From the NCBI GenBank assembly GCA_020059465.1, contig JAGVBZ010000011.1:1-64000 (forward strand): DNA of 64,000 nucleotides. The letters run 5' to 3'. This DNA comes from Brevinematales bacterium (GTDB lineage: Bacteria > Spirochaetota > Brevinematia > Brevinematales > GWF1-51-8). Below are positions 42,858 to 52,266 of the stretch, one piece after another (position 1 is the first letter of the stretch; every line of letters starts with the position of its first letter). The notes under the pieces are model-generated. The model saw only the letters and a list, made by a program, of their open reading frames with translations. It had not been told where the DNA came from and ran no database searches. Made by a program: the position numbers and the translations under genes.

Positions 42858-44001
42858 GCTTCTTGGGGTACGGCTGATAGAAGAACGAGCGCTTATAGCC
42901 GTAGATGATCATATTCTTCAGGTTCTTCGGGGTGATATCGAAATTGTCGATCGCGAGTTTGAGTTCCTTGGTGACACTGGTGTGCGAGACGAGGCGGTTA
43001 TCGGTGCAGAGAGTGACCGACAGGCTGTTGTCGAGCATTTTGCCGAACGAGTGATCTTTCAGGGTCTTGATGGACGGGGTGGTCTGGAGGTTCGACGTGA
43101 GACATACCTCTATCGTGATACGGCGGTCGGCGACATAGTTCGCGAGGTTTCGGATATAGCGCTGTTTATCGCGGATCTCCGGGGAGAATATCATACTTTC
43201 GTCGAACAGGAACAGCCCGTGCCCGACCCGGTCGGCGTTGAGCTTAGTGATCGCCTGAAAGATCGATTCCGGGCCGTACGCCTCCCCGGCGTGAACAGTC
43301 TTCTTGATGAAGTGTTTGTGGACTATATCGTACGCCTCCCGGTGATTGTCGGCGGGGTTGCCGTATTCGCTTCCCGCGAGGTCGAACCCGACGACCTGTA
43401 TATCGGAGTTGTCGCGCAGGCGAACGGTCGCGCGGGCGGCCTCGAGCGACGCCAGCTTGATCTGCTCCCTCGACGAGGAATGGGAATGTACCCGTGTCAG
43501 CAGGTCGTAGTATTTCGAGAATTGACTGTTAAAGAAGCGCATCGCGCAGATAATGATACCGTATTCGAACGGGGGCTCGCCGGGCTTGAGACTGCTGTTG
43601 ATCTCGGTACGCGCCCGCCGGAATCCCTTGTCCGCCGCACCGACCACGTCCTCGAAACTGCGTTTTTCGCTCATCAGGAGCTGGGGCGCGAAACGCGCCT
43701 CGATATAGCGCACTCCCTCGGCGAAATTATCGAGCGCGAGCTCGTAAGCGATCCGTTCTATTGCCTCCAAGTCCTGCATCACCCCGCAGGTAAACGCAAA
43801 TCCCTTGAGGTATTCGTCGAGATCGGCGTAAGTCGTCTTGAATACCAGCTCGTTCAGTCCCTCCTCGGTGTACGAGGGAAGCTCGACCTTCAGGGTGCGG
43901 GCGAGGTCGATCAGGGTGCCGACGCGCAGGGAGCCGTCGAGATGCACATGCAGGTCGGTCTTCGGTATCGCCTGCAGGAATTTATCGTTATACAGGGACA
44001 T
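42793..44001 (-). CDS. add: Adenosine deaminase family protein
   Basis: A 402-aa metal-dependent deaminase (adenosine to inosine, purine salvage). Zinc ligands are in KTDLHVHLDGSLR, KKTVHAGEAYG and later VTLCTDNRLVS. RVGHGLFLF matches the family. The Asp-Asp of classical ADA (STDDP) is Asp-Asn here, as in some related deaminases, so adenosine specificity is likely but not certain. The ATG at 44001 has GGAGG six bases upstream and gives the normal N-terminus; the frame is open to 44058. The stop overlaps the toxin-like open frame. Confidence 0.88.
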   Translation of the reverse strand: MSLYNDKFLQAIPKTDLHVHLDGSLRVGTLIDLARTLKVELPSYTEEGLNELVFKTTYADLDEYLKGFAFTCGVMQDLEAIERIAYELALDNFAEGVRYIEARFAPQLLMSEKRSFEDVVGAADKGFRRARTEINSSLKPGEPPFEYGIIICAMRFFNSQFSKYYDLLTRVHSHSSSREQIKLASLEAARATVRLRDNSDIQVVGFDLAGSEYGNPADNHREAYDIVHKHFIKKTVHAGEAYGPESIFQAITKLNADRVGHGLFLFDESMIFSPEIRDKQRYIRNLANYVADRRITIEVCLTSNLQTTPSIKTLKDHSFGKMLDNSLSVTLCTDNRLVSHTSVTKELKLAIDNFDITPKNLKNMIIYGYKRSFFYQPYPKKREYVRQVINYYEKLEREYNIG

Positions 44002-44071
44002 TGTTGCCTCCATAGAAATCTGTTTAAATATTATAGAAGGATCCAGACGTGTTTGCAAATAACTATTGGAG

Positions 44072-44788
44072 CTACTTCGCCTTCCTGAAACGTTCGCGCG
44101 ATTCCTTTGGGATTTTTTCTGTCGCGTACTGGATGACGACGCGCGCGGCGGTATCCTTGATCGACATCAGGAATTCCTCGACCGGAACGGGGAGTTTCTT
44201 CCACGCCTCCCGCAGATACCATCCGACTCCCTGTCCGACCGTGCGTTCCGGGTCGCCGCAGAGAGGGCGGATGAACTCGAGCATGACGGGGATATTCTCC
44301 GCAGTGAGGGTCTTGAACAGGCTGACCGGCACCGCGCGGCGCGCCCATCGGGACTGGTTCTCCCGCCACGGGGCGAGGCCGGTATAATCGATAACGCCCG
44401 TATTGACGAATTGGTAGACAATCTCGCCGCAGAGTACGTCGCAATGCGCCCAGTTCGAGATATCCTTCTCCAGCCATGCGAGGATGAGGCCGAGGTGGGA
44501 CTTCTTCCATTCATTTTTGTACCGCCCGAGGAGCCATACCCCGAAATGCGGGGGTTCGTACTTCCCGGTCGCGTAGAGCATCCCCGTGAGCGCGAACACG
44601 TCGTCCGCGGACAGTCCCGCGCTCCATTCCCCGGCGCGCTCATTACGGAACTCCTCTATTTTGTCCTGCGCGAGCCCGTATGCGTCGTAACCCTCCTTGA
44701 AGTATCGGGAGTACTTTTTAACGATTGCAGGGTCGGCGTTCTTTTCGCAGAACGCGATGATTTCTTTAAAAACGTCGGATTTATCCAT
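44072..44788 (-). CDS. DNA alkylation repair protein (AlkD-like HEAT repeat)
   Basis: A 238-aa all-helical protein of the AlkD family. Matching blocks are ISNWAHCDVLCGEIV, SRWARRAVPVSLFKTL and TVGQGVGWYLREAWKK. AlkD-type enzymes excise alkylated purines with a HEAT-repeat fold. It lies 70 bp upstream of add on the same strand. No signal peptide. The ATG at 44788 has GGAAAC upstream. Confidence 0.85.
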   Translation of the reverse strand: MDKSDVFKEIIAFCEKNADPAIVKKYSRYFKEGYDAYGLAQDKIEEFRNERAGEWSAGLSADDVFALTGMLYATGKYEPPHFGVWLLGRYKNEWKKSHLGLILAWLEKDISNWAHCDVLCGEIVYQFVNTGVIDYTGLAPWRENQSRWARRAVPVSLFKTLTAENIPVMLEFIRPLCGDPERTVGQGVGWYLREAWKKLPVPVEEFLMSIKDTAARVVIQYATEKIPKESRERFRKAK

Positions 44789-44864
44789 AGTCGTTTCCTC
44801 AGGTTAGTCTATTATTATAACTTTCCCATTTGAATCCGCAAGCAGAAATCCGTTTCCCGCATTT

Positions 44865-44893
44865 TTGATATTTTCAACGTTATCGGCTAAAAT
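44865..44893 (+). promoter_or_regulatory. Sigma70-type promoter of hisF
   Basis: TTGATA at 44865-44870, a 17-bp spacer and TAAAAT at 44888-44893. The start codon is about 105 bp downstream, leaving a longer leader in which no known riboswitch or attenuator is recognised. Confidence 0.5.
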
Positions 44894-44998
44894 ATGCACG
44901 GAAAACAAGCATGACGGTTGGAATGAAAGGCGCTATATGCGGCCATGCTTTCCACTTTCAACTTGTCACTTTTCACTTTCTACTGATAAGGAGTCTCC

Positions 44999-45775
44999 AT
45001 GCTTGCCAAACGTATCATCCCATGCCTCGATATCGATAAGGGGCGCGTCGTCAAAGGCGTGAACTTTGTGAATATCCGCGACGCGGGCGACCCGGTGGAT
45101 AACGCAAAAGTATACAACGACGAGGGCGCTGACGAGATCGTATTCCTCGATATCACCGCGAGCCACGAGAAACGCGATACGGTGGTCGATCTCGCGCGGA
45201 GGGTCGCGAAGGAGATATTTATCCCGTTCACGATCGGCGGGGGTATCCGCACTCTCGAGGATATCCGCAACGTCCTCAAGGCGGGCGCGGACAAGATATC
45301 GATCAACTCCGCTGCGGTGAAGAACCCGGAGTTCGTGCGAGAGGCCGCCCGGATGTTCGGGTCGTCCACTATCGTAGTCGCTATTGACGCTAAACGGGTC
45401 GCGCCCGGGAAGTGGGACGTGTTCATCAACGGCGGACGGATCGACACGGGTACGGACGCGGTCGAGTGGGCGCGGCGGGTGTATGACTACGGCGCGGGCG
45501 AGATACTTCTGACCTCGATGGATAAGGACGGTACGAAAGACGGGTACGACCTCGATCTCACGCGGGCGATCGCCGATTCGGTGACTATCCCGGTGATCGC
45601 TTCGGGGGGCGCGGGGACGATCGGCCATTTCCGGACGGCGTTCACCGAGGGACATGCCAGCGCGGCGCTCGCGGCATCCCTGTTCCATTTCCGCGAACTG
45701 TCCATCACCGATGTAAAACGCTTCCTGAACGATAACGGGGTGCATGTCCGGCTGGACTATACCGCGAATAAATGA
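44999..45775 (+). CDS. hisF: Imidazole glycerol phosphate synthase cyclase subunit
   Basis: A 258-aa TIM-barrel HisF. It forms IGP and AICAR from PRFAR with ammonia from HisH (histidine and purine link). The catalytic pair is present: Asp11 in CLDIDKG and Asp130 in VVAIDAKR. The phosphate-binding loops ([18 protein letters not shown]) are intact. The start follows AAGGAGTC. HisH and the other his genes are not in the window. The gene overlaps the next by 4 bp (ATGA). Confidence 0.97.
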   Translation: MLAKRIIPCLDIDKGRVVKGVNFVNIRDAGDPVDNAKVYNDEGADEIVFLDITASHEKRDTVVDLARRVAKEIFIPFTIGGGIRTLEDIRNVLKAGADKISINSAAVKNPEFVREAARMFGSSTIVVAIDAKRVAPGKWDVFINGGRIDTGTDAVEWARRVYDYGAGEILLTSMDKDGTKDGYDLDLTRAIADSVTIPVIASGGAGTIGHFRTAFTEGHASAALAASLFHFRELSITDVKRFLNDNGVHVRLDYTANK

Positions 45776-46677
45776 AATACCTTTTATATATTTTCGATAT
45801 CGACGGTACCCTAATCGACAGCCGCGCGACCATCACCGGCGCGTTATACGCGGCGGGCGCGGAGTTCGGCACGCCGCCCGGTAAGATCGCCGAGGCCGCG
45901 GGAATGGTCGGACAGACCCTCGATATCATTCTCAACATTATGGGTGTTCCCGATGATAGGCTCGAATGGGGCAAGAACGTGTACCGCAGGTATTACTTCG
46001 AACGTATCGCCGAGGAAAAACCCTATCCGGGAATCGCGGAAACGGTCGCCGAATTATCGAAATCCGTCCTGCTGTCGGTCGCGACCAATAAGGGCAAGAA
46101 CGGCGCGACCCGGACATTGGAGAACAACGGGCTTATAAAATATTTTGATTATCTGGCGTGCATGGATAACTCGATCGCGAAACCCGATCCTTCGTCGCTC
46201 AGGCAGATACTCGACTTTTATCAGTCGCAGGGGAAGATTCTGGAGCCGTCGGACTGCCTCGTGATCGGCGACAGCCCGTTCGACGCGGACTATGCCCGGA
46301 ACGCCGGGGCGGATTTCGCGTTTGCGGCATGGGGCTTCTTTACACCGGACGGTATATCGTACGATCCCGCCTATATTATTGAGCACCCGCGCGATCTGGT
46401 CAGCCTGAACGAGGAGATCGCCAAGATCGAGGTCACCCCCGAACTCGACCTGCATACTTTCCTTCCGAGGGATGTGAAGAGTGTGACCGAATGGTATCTC
46501 GCCGAGGCGCGGGAGAAGGGGTTCGCGAGCGTGCGGATAGTGCACGGCAAGGGGCGCGGAGTGCAGAAGGAGATCGTGCGCGGGTTATTATCGAAGACGC
46601 CGTTCGTACGGAAATTCTACGACGCCCCCGCTTATCTGGGCGGGTTCGGCGCGACTATCGCGGAACTGGATGTGTGA
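45772..46677 (+). CDS. HAD-family phosphatase fused to a Smr domain
   Basis: A 301-aa two-domain protein. Residues 1-215 are a phosphoglycolate phosphatase-like HAD enzyme: nucleophile motif [10 protein letters not shown], a VATNKGKNG motif II, and [15 protein letters not shown]. Residues about 218-301 are a Smr domain: [32 protein letters not shown] and [12 protein letters not shown]. Smr domains bind or cut nucleic acid; the LDLH and HGKG blocks are retained, though LDLHG is LDLHT. Translation is coupled to hisF by an ATGA overlap. The fusion suggests a phosphatase tied to RNA or DNA processing; the substrate is unknown. Confidence 0.88.
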   Translation: MKYLLYIFDIDGTLIDSRATITGALYAAGAEFGTPPGKIAEAAGMVGQTLDIILNIMGVPDDRLEWGKNVYRRYYFERIAEEKPYPGIAETVAELSKSVLLSVATNKGKNGATRTLENNGLIKYFDYLACMDNSIAKPDPSSLRQILDFYQSQGKILEPSDCLVIGDSPFDADYARNAGADFAFAAWGFFTPDGISYDPAYIIEHPRDLVSLNEEIAKIEVTPELDLHTFLPRDVKSVTEWYLAEAREKGFASVRIVHGKGRGVQKEIVRGLLSKTPFVRKFYDAPAYLGGFGATIAELDV

Positions 46678-47268
46678 TTATTTTCTCCGGCAGACCAGTA
46701 CGCCGTGTCCGACCGGGACAATCGTGCTGTCGAAACGGGAATCGCCTTGGGCCTTTTCTATCATCGGCTTGATTGTTTCATAATGGTTGATCGCGTTATC
46801 GGACGCAAATATTCCCCCGCTGACCATTTTCCCGCTAAGGATATCCCAGCACTTCTCATAAAGTTCTTTTTCCGTATCGAGGAAACAGAACGAAACATTT
46901 TTATACCCGCCGATATTCTCCAACGCATCCCCTTCGATCAGCTCAACATTATCGATTATTCCGGCGGCTTCGAACGTTTCCCTCGCGAGGCGGATTTTTT
47001 CCGGGAGAAGTTCGTGGGTCTTGAGGCGGATTCCCCGCGCTTTTACCGCGAGCGACAACCACATCGCGGAATACCCCGCGCTCGTACCGATCTCGACCCA
47101 TTCCCCGGCGGGGACATTGGACGCCAGTAACGCGAGCAGCTTCCCGGTCTCCGGGGGAATCTGCCGGAGCCTCTGCATACGGGGAGTATCGTCCGCGCGG
47201 TCTTTCCGGTCGATCTCCTCAAGGTACTGCATCCGCGACCGCATTGCGGGAGTGATTTCAGAAAACAT
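46678..47268 (-). CDS. SAM-dependent O-methyltransferase family protein
   Basis: A 196-aa class I methyltransferase. SAM-binding motif I is WVEIGTSAGYSAMWL; VELIEGDALEN and SFCFLDTEKELY follow. It resembles catechol/CCoA-type O-methyltransferases by length and motif order. The substrate is unknown. It converges with the HAD-Smr gene with no intergenic base (stops at 46677 and 46678), and lies 15 bp downstream of corA, so it probably shares that transcript. Confidence 0.82.
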   Translation of the reverse strand: MFSEITPAMRSRMQYLEEIDRKDRADDTPRMQRLRQIPPETGKLLALLASNVPAGEWVEIGTSAGYSAMWLSLAVKARGIRLKTHELLPEKIRLARETFEAAGIIDNVELIEGDALENIGGYKNVSFCFLDTEKELYEKCWDILSGKMVSGGIFASDNAINHYETIKPMIEKAQGDSRFDSTIVPVGHGVLVCRRK

Positions 47269-47283
47269 CAGCTTTACCCCTTA

Positions 47284-48357
47284 TTATATCCATTTTTTTA
47301 ATCTAAAGAAAATAAGCAGTCCGATACCGATCAAACCCATCACGCCCAATACGATGAAATATGCGGCCGGGCTTTCAAGTTCCGGCATATATTTAAAGTT
47401 CATCCCGTACACCCCGGCAATAAATGTCAGCGGTATAAAGATTGTCGACATGATGGTGAGCACCTTCATGATCTGGTTCGTGTTCTGGCTCATCGACGAG
47501 ACATAGATATCCATTATCCCCGACACCCGTTCGTCGAGCGACTTGATGACCTCGATATTCCGCAGGACGTTGTCGTACACATCGCGGAAATACGGCGAGA
47601 GCATATCGTCGATCAGGTCGGACTCTCCCTTCTGCAGGTAACGTATGACCTCTCCGAGCGGGGAGACGGCGTGACGGATTTGCAGGATGTTATTTTTTAT
47701 ACCCGCGATTTTTTCAAGTATGATCGGTTTCGGATTGGATAGCGCGAAATGTTCCAATTGAACAACATCTTCTTCGATATTTTCCATCACAAGGAAGTAA
47801 TTATCGACAATCGCGTCGATCAGGGAATAAGCGAGGTATCCTGCTCCGGATTTGCGGATACGCCCCTTATTGGACAGGATATTCTTTCTCACCAGTCCCC
47901 ATACATCGCCGGGATTTTCCTGAAACGTGATCAGGAAATCCTTGAAGATGAACGTACTGACCTGTTCGATCATGATCTTTCTCTGCTTCTTCTCCACATA
48001 AACCATCTTGATGATGAAATATAAATATTCGCCGTAATCGTCGATTTTAATGCGCTGCTCGTTATCGAGAATATCTTCGATCGCGAGAAGGTGGATTTTA
48101 AACTGTACGGCGAGACTCTCAACCACATCGAGGTCGTGGATACCGTCGACATTCAGCCATTTGATACCGGGTTTGTTAATCTCGTCGCCTAAATGCGACA
48201 TATCGGTGATATCGGTTTTCTCCGAGCGTTCGCGGTCATAAGTGATCAGCGACATCGTGATCGGCTCATGCGACATTTTGACGCCGTCGGGGTGAACTTT
48301 CTCCACAGGCAGGATTTCGATATCGTCTACATCGAAGATGGTTTTGTTCTGGGGCAT
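47284..48357 (-). CDS. corA: CorA-type magnesium/cobalt transporter
   Basis: A 357-aa inner-membrane channel. A large cytoplasmic domain with long helices is followed by two C-terminal membrane segments. The signature VYGMNFKYMPELESP follows the first segment. The second ends in a short basic tail. Length and layout match pentameric CorA Mg2+ channels. The ATG at 48357 has AGAGAAA upstream. The O-methyltransferase follows by 15 bp. Confidence 0.94.
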   Translation of the reverse strand: MPQNKTIFDVDDIEILPVEKVHPDGVKMSHEPITMSLITYDRERSEKTDITDMSHLGDEINKPGIKWLNVDGIHDLDVVESLAVQFKIHLLAIEDILDNEQRIKIDDYGEYLYFIIKMVYVEKKQRKIMIEQVSTFIFKDFLITFQENPGDVWGLVRKNILSNKGRIRKSGAGYLAYSLIDAIVDNYFLVMENIEEDVVQLEHFALSNPKPIILEKIAGIKNNILQIRHAVSPLGEVIRYLQKGESDLIDDMLSPYFRDVYDNVLRNIEVIKSLDERVSGIMDIYVSSMSQNTNQIMKVLTIMSTIFIPLTFIAGVYGMNFKYMPELESPAAYFIVLGVMGLIGIGLLIFFRLKKWI

Positions 48358-48653
48358 ATTTTTCTCTCTGCTTTTTTGCCGGATTCTTAATAGTATTATC
48401 GGAATTTACCCTTTTCTTCTTTGATGTCTTGACGGGGAATTTTTCACGGGTTAAAATTAAGCTGATACGAATAGAAACAGGAGTGCAATATGGACAACTC
48501 CACGCCGCACCAGTCGACGGAGTACGACTCGCAGATCGCAGTGCGAAATTTATACTTTTCTTGCCCTTTATCCGGGTTAACGATAAATACATTCGATCAG
48601 TTGATATCTGGATTAGCGCGCGCAGCGTTTATGCGGTGAAATAGGGGGGAAAG

Positions 48654-49826
48654 TTGTTCGAGATTAAGGGCAGTAAAAATACTGCCAAGGTCATGCTTCA
48701 GCACGAGGGTTTGCTTGACCCGGAGACGCGCCGCCAGATCGAAACGTTTGTCAATCATACGGCGTTCGAGGGGCCGAATATCGCGATTATGCCGGATACC
48801 CATGCCGGGATGGGCGCTGTTATCGGGTTCACGATGCGGATGAACGATGTGATTATCCCAAACGTCGTGGGTGTGGATATCGGGTGCGGGGTCGATACTT
48901 ATACCCTCGGCGGGATAAACGATTTCAATCCGGCGAAGCTCGACAAGTTTATCCGTGAGAATATACCGTCGGGGTTCTCGAAACGCCGACGCGACCCGCT
49001 GTCGGAAACCTCGGCGTCGCTCTATGCGACGAAAGCCGACGCGAAGCTCGCGGACGAGGAGGTCGCCGGGATAGTGCGCGAGACCGGGCAGGATATCGAG
49101 AATGTCCGGTACTCGATCGGGACGCTCGGCGGCGGGAACCATTTTATCGAGGCGGGCGCCGACTCCGCGGGGCGGCTTCGGCTGACTATCCATTCCGGCT
49201 CGCGGAACTTCGGCCTGCGGATTGCGAATTTTCATCAGCGGCGGGCGAAGGATTTATGGGGGAAGAAGGCCGAAGCGAAAGGACTCGAATACCTGCCGAT
49301 CAAAAAGCAGGGAGCGGAGTACCTTCACGATATGAGCGTCGCGCAGAGGTACGCCGACCTGAACCGCAGGGTGATGGCGATGATTATTATTAAAGAGTTC
49401 TTCGGGATGGAATTCGATAAAATCGAACGGATCACGTCGGTGCATAATTACATCGATTTCGACGACAAGATTATCCGGAAGGGGGCGATTCGCGCTTATC
49501 AGGGGGAACGGCTCGTGATCCCGTTTAATATGGAGGACGGAATCATGATCGGTACGGGAAAGTCGAACCGCGAATGGAACTGTTCCGCGCCTCACGGGGC
49601 GGGACGGGTACTCTCGCGGCGGCGCGCGAAGGAGATGCTGGACCTCGCGGGCGCGAGGGAATCGATGCGTGAGAAGGGGATATTTACCACGTCGCTGAAT
49701 AAGGAAACGCTCGACGAGGTGCGGCAGGCGTATAAGGACAAGGAATTGATCTTAAGAAGCATCGAACCGACGATAGAGGTCGTCGATTTTATCAAGCCTG
49801 TTTATAATTTTAAGGCGGCGGAATAA
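48654..49826 (+). CDS. rtcB: RtcB-family RNA ligase
   Basis: A 390-aa RtcB homologue, which joins 2',3'-cyclic phosphate RNA ends to 5'-OH ends with GTP and Mn2+. Visible are metal-site blocks NVVGVDIGCGVDT, GTLGGGNHFIE and LTIHSGSRNFG, and the guanylylated-His motif SAPHGAGRVLSR. It is shorter than E. coli RtcB and belongs to the shorter paralogue group. A TTG start at 48654 follows GGGGGGAAAG. The 296-bp gap upstream holds no recognised gene. RtcA and archease are not in the window. Confidence 0.93.
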   Translation: MFEIKGSKNTAKVMLQHEGLLDPETRRQIETFVNHTAFEGPNIAIMPDTHAGMGAVIGFTMRMNDVIIPNVVGVDIGCGVDTYTLGGINDFNPAKLDKFIRENIPSGFSKRRRDPLSETSASLYATKADAKLADEEVAGIVRETGQDIENVRYSIGTLGGGNHFIEAGADSAGRLRLTIHSGSRNFGLRIANFHQRRAKDLWGKKAEAKGLEYLPIKKQGAEYLHDMSVAQRYADLNRRVMAMIIIKEFFGMEFDKIERITSVHNYIDFDDKIIRKGAIRAYQGERLVIPFNMEDGIMIGTGKSNREWNCSAPHGAGRVLSRRRAKEMLDLAGARESMREKGIFTTSLNKETLDEVRQAYKDKELILRSIEPTIEVVDFIKPVYNFKAAE

Positions 49827-49908
49827 CAGAAAAATAAACGGGTTTACTTTAAATATTTCAGGAATCGGTGTATGATATAACATAGAATTATCCATCTGGA
49901 GGCGATAT

Positions 49909-50739
49909 ATGAAAAACAAGTCTTTATGGTATACCCTTGTCGCAGTTATCGGGATTGCTGCTATACTCAGTCTCGGGTTCGCGGCATCCGCGAGTAAGAA
50001 CACGGTCAAATCGTATTCGGGAACTGTCGAAGTATCGAAAGATAACGGAAAAAAGTGGGTGAAGGTATATGCGGATATGGAAATCCAGAATAAGGATATT
50101 ATCCGTACAAAGGATAAATCGTTATGTGAAATTCTTATCCCCGGATTGGGAGTTTTCCGTGTCGGGCCTAACACTCAGGCTACGCTCGATAACCTGACCG
50201 GGAAAGATAAACAAGTCGCGGTCAAAAGCGGGACTGTCGGAGTAAACGTCAAGATAAAGCTGAAACCCGGCGAGACATTTAAGGTGGAGACCGAAACTGC
50301 GGTAGCCGAGGTACGGGGTACAATTTTCGAGGTGCAGGCCGACAGCGAAAAAACCAAGACGATCTGCGCCGAAGGAGAAGTCGAGATGCTGCGGAATGTC
50401 AATATTCCCGCGTCTGACGCCGATCTTGCGGAACTGCAAAGTATACTCAAGGTAAAAATCAAAGCAAATAAAGAAATTGAAATGACGATGCAGGAGAACA
50501 AGGAGCTTGAAAATCTCCTCAAGAGCGCGAAGAAGAATATGGCGGAGGTCAAGAATATCCTGAAACAGTATAACTCGAAAGACCTGATGAAAATCCGGCT
50601 CGCGAAGAAAGCCCAGAATCTGATTGACGAACTCAGCGGCGGAGGTTCGGGCGGGAATATCGATAAGTATTTCGAAGAGGATGAAAAGGATAGCGGCGAT
50701 GGCGGTACGGACGATCTGATGAAGAAACTGAAAAAATAA
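49909..50739 (+). CDS. Secreted FecR-domain protein
   Basis: A 276-aa exported protein. The signal peptide (WYTLVAVIGIAAILSLGFAA) leads into a FecR domain of about residues 35-160 (YSGTVEVSKDNGKKWVKVYA, GVGVNVKIKLKPGETFKVET, then TETAVAEVRGTIFEV). A Lys-rich coiled C-terminus ends in a Gly/Asp-rich tail. In spirochaetes such proteins are usually envelope-located; there is no lipobox. GGAGGCG lies before the ATG. A clean terminator follows. Confidence 0.85.
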   Translation: MKNKSLWYTLVAVIGIAAILSLGFAASASKNTVKSYSGTVEVSKDNGKKWVKVYADMEIQNKDIIRTKDKSLCEILIPGLGVFRVGPNTQATLDNLTGKDKQVAVKSGTVGVNVKIKLKPGETFKVETETAVAEVRGTIFEVQADSEKTKTICAEGEVEMLRNVNIPASDADLAELQSILKVKIKANKEIEMTMQENKELENLLKSAKKNMAEVKNILKQYNSKDLMKIRLAKKAQNLIDELSGGGSGGNIDKYFEEDEKDSGDGGTDDLMKKLKK

Positions 50740-50746
50740 ATTGATC

Positions 50747-50770
50747 GGGGCTGCTTGCAGCCCCTTTTTT
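50747..50770 (+). terminator. Rho-independent terminator
   Basis: GGGGCTG (50747-50753), a 4-base loop and CAGCCCC (50758-50764), followed by TTTTTT, 8 bp after the FecR-domain gene stop. Confidence 0.92.
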
Positions 50771-50795
50771 AATCAGGTTAATACCGGAGGATTTT

Positions 50796-51089
50796 ATGGA
50801 CATACTTTTAGCCATACTGCTATTGCTGGGCGGCGGAGCCGGGGGATTTTTTCTGGGGCAGGCGACCGCGCCGAAGGAGATCAATAATATTACGGAGATT
50901 CACAATATTAACAATAATAATGCGATTTCCATGAGCGCCGCTATCGATATCGAGGACGGCGGAGTGCACCGTTTTCTTGTGTTCCAGATAGACGGTATGA
51001 CAAATATCCAGATCATGACGGTTACCAACGGTCAGACGAATATGCTGACAAATTATACAAAGAGCGTCATGAAAAAGTCCGGCATGTAA
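50796..51089 (+). CDS. Small membrane-anchored Asn-rich protein
   Basis: A 97-aa protein with an N-terminal membrane helix containing a Gly-rich run (LLLLGGGAGGFFLGQ), then an Asn/Ile-rich segment and a short soluble domain (GVHRFLVFQIDGMTNIQI). The ATG at 50796 has GGAGG upstream. No family recognised. It follows the FecR gene's terminator, so it is expressed separately or by read-through. Confidence 0.6.
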   Translation: MDILLAILLLLGGGAGGFFLGQATAPKEINNITEIHNINNNNAISMSAAIDIEDGGVHRFLVFQIDGMTNIQIMTVTNGQTNMLTNYTKSVMKKSGM

Positions 51090-51192
51090 GGGGGGCGATT
51101 TTTATCATGTCTGAGAGATGTGCTGAGAATGACAGGCATACGTAGAATGCAGCGGATAGTTATACTGTGTTTACCGAATTGAAAAAAAGAAT

Positions 51193-51274
51193 TGGAGAGG
51201 GATGGATTTGAACCATCGAAGGCGAAGCCAGCAGATTTACAGTCTGCCCCCTTTGGCCACTCGGGAACCTCTCC
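51193..51274 (-). tRNA. tRNA-Tyr (anticodon GTA)
   Basis: On the minus strand the acceptor stem GGAGAGG pairs with CCTCTCC. The anticodon arm reads CAGACT-GTA-AATCTG. A long variable arm (type II tRNA) is present, and the T arm contains GGTTCAAATCC. The discriminator base is A and CCA is not encoded. Length 82 nt, normal for tRNA-Tyr. Confidence 0.95.
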
Positions 51275-51363
51275 AATGATGTCTAAAAGCGGATATTATT
51301 ATATTACGGGATAGAGGATTTGTCAAATAACTAAAAACTTTTTCACCGAATTTTGGGGATGAA

Positions 51364-52200
51364 ATGAAAAATCGAATAAAAACGCTTTCGCCGTTATCGA
51401 AAAAGCTCGCAAAACTTGAAAGGGATTTTTTTGCAGTATTCAATACATCCGGGGATACTTTTAAGGAAGAGGAAATTCATAAACTGCGTATCAGGATCAG
51501 GAAGCTCGCCGCGGTTTTCGAGATAATCCGGTTTTACCATTCGGCAAAAGGACTGAACAAAATCGAGAAGCATTTTAAGATAGTCTTTAACGATTTACAA
51601 GAACTTCGCGATAAGCAGGTGCAGATCGGCATGGTTACCGCGCTGTCGGAGCGTTACCCCGAATTGAAGGAGTATCTCCATGGCCTGACCGTATCGGAAA
51701 CACTTCTGCGGAATAAAGCATGGAAAAGCATGCAAAACGCGGATATCAATGTTCTTCGCAGCGATTTCGAGTTTTTACGGAATGCCGCGCTGAATATATC
51801 TCTCGACGGATCCCCGGAATGTGCCAATATCGCATTCAGGAAGGCTATGACGGCAAAAAATAACATCGACCGCTCGCGCATCCGTACGATTCACAGGTAC
51901 CGGATAGAGTTTAAAAAGTTCCGGTATATTGTCGAGGCGCTCGCAGACACCCTTGAAATCGGGAAAAGCGCGATTGCACGGATGGGTCGTTATCAGGACA
52001 GGCTCGGATTGGTGCAGGACCTTGACGTACTGTCCCGTCATATAAAAAATTTCCGCAAATCGGGGAGTAAGATCGATAAAGCAATTCAGGAGATCGAACG
52101 GAGGAAATCCGGCGCGGTCGACAAATTTTTACGGCATGTCGAGGATGTTTCGGGGTTCTGGAAACATCGCGTGGAATCTTGGATTACTCAACAGTCATGA
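51364..52200 (+). CDS. CHAD-domain protein
   Basis: A 278-aa all-helical CHAD protein. The conserved His/Arg/Lys blocks that bind polyphosphate are visible: EEIHKLRIRIRKLAAVFEI near the N-terminus and RTIHRYRIEFKKFRYIVEAL later. CHAD proteins bind polyphosphate granules. No CYTH domain is fused or adjacent. The ATG at 51364 has GGGGATG upstream, 90 bp past the tRNA gene on the other strand. Confidence 0.85.
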   Translation: MKNRIKTLSPLSKKLAKLERDFFAVFNTSGDTFKEEEIHKLRIRIRKLAAVFEIIRFYHSAKGLNKIEKHFKIVFNDLQELRDKQVQIGMVTALSERYPELKEYLHGLTVSETLLRNKAWKSMQNADINVLRSDFEFLRNAALNISLDGSPECANIAFRKAMTAKNNIDRSRIRTIHRYRIEFKKFRYIVEALADTLEIGKSAIARMGRYQDRLGLVQDLDVLSRHIKNFRKSGSKIDKAIQEIERRKSGAVDKFLRHVEDVSGFWKHRVESWITQQS

Positions 52201-52266
52201 CGTATTGCATTGAAATATCCCGGATCTTATGCTAAAATATACTAATATATGAATGAAGGATAAATT

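Noticed and set aside
42763-44088. A 441-codon plus-strand open frame opposite adenosine deaminase
   Set aside because: It is the complement of a strongly conserved minus-strand enzyme, has no ribosome site and matches nothing; GC-rich coding DNA often leaves such antisense frames.
44894-44998. Leader of hisF examined for a his attenuator or riboswitch
   Set aside because: No run of His codons, no clear terminator/antiterminator pair and no known aptamer pattern could be seen.
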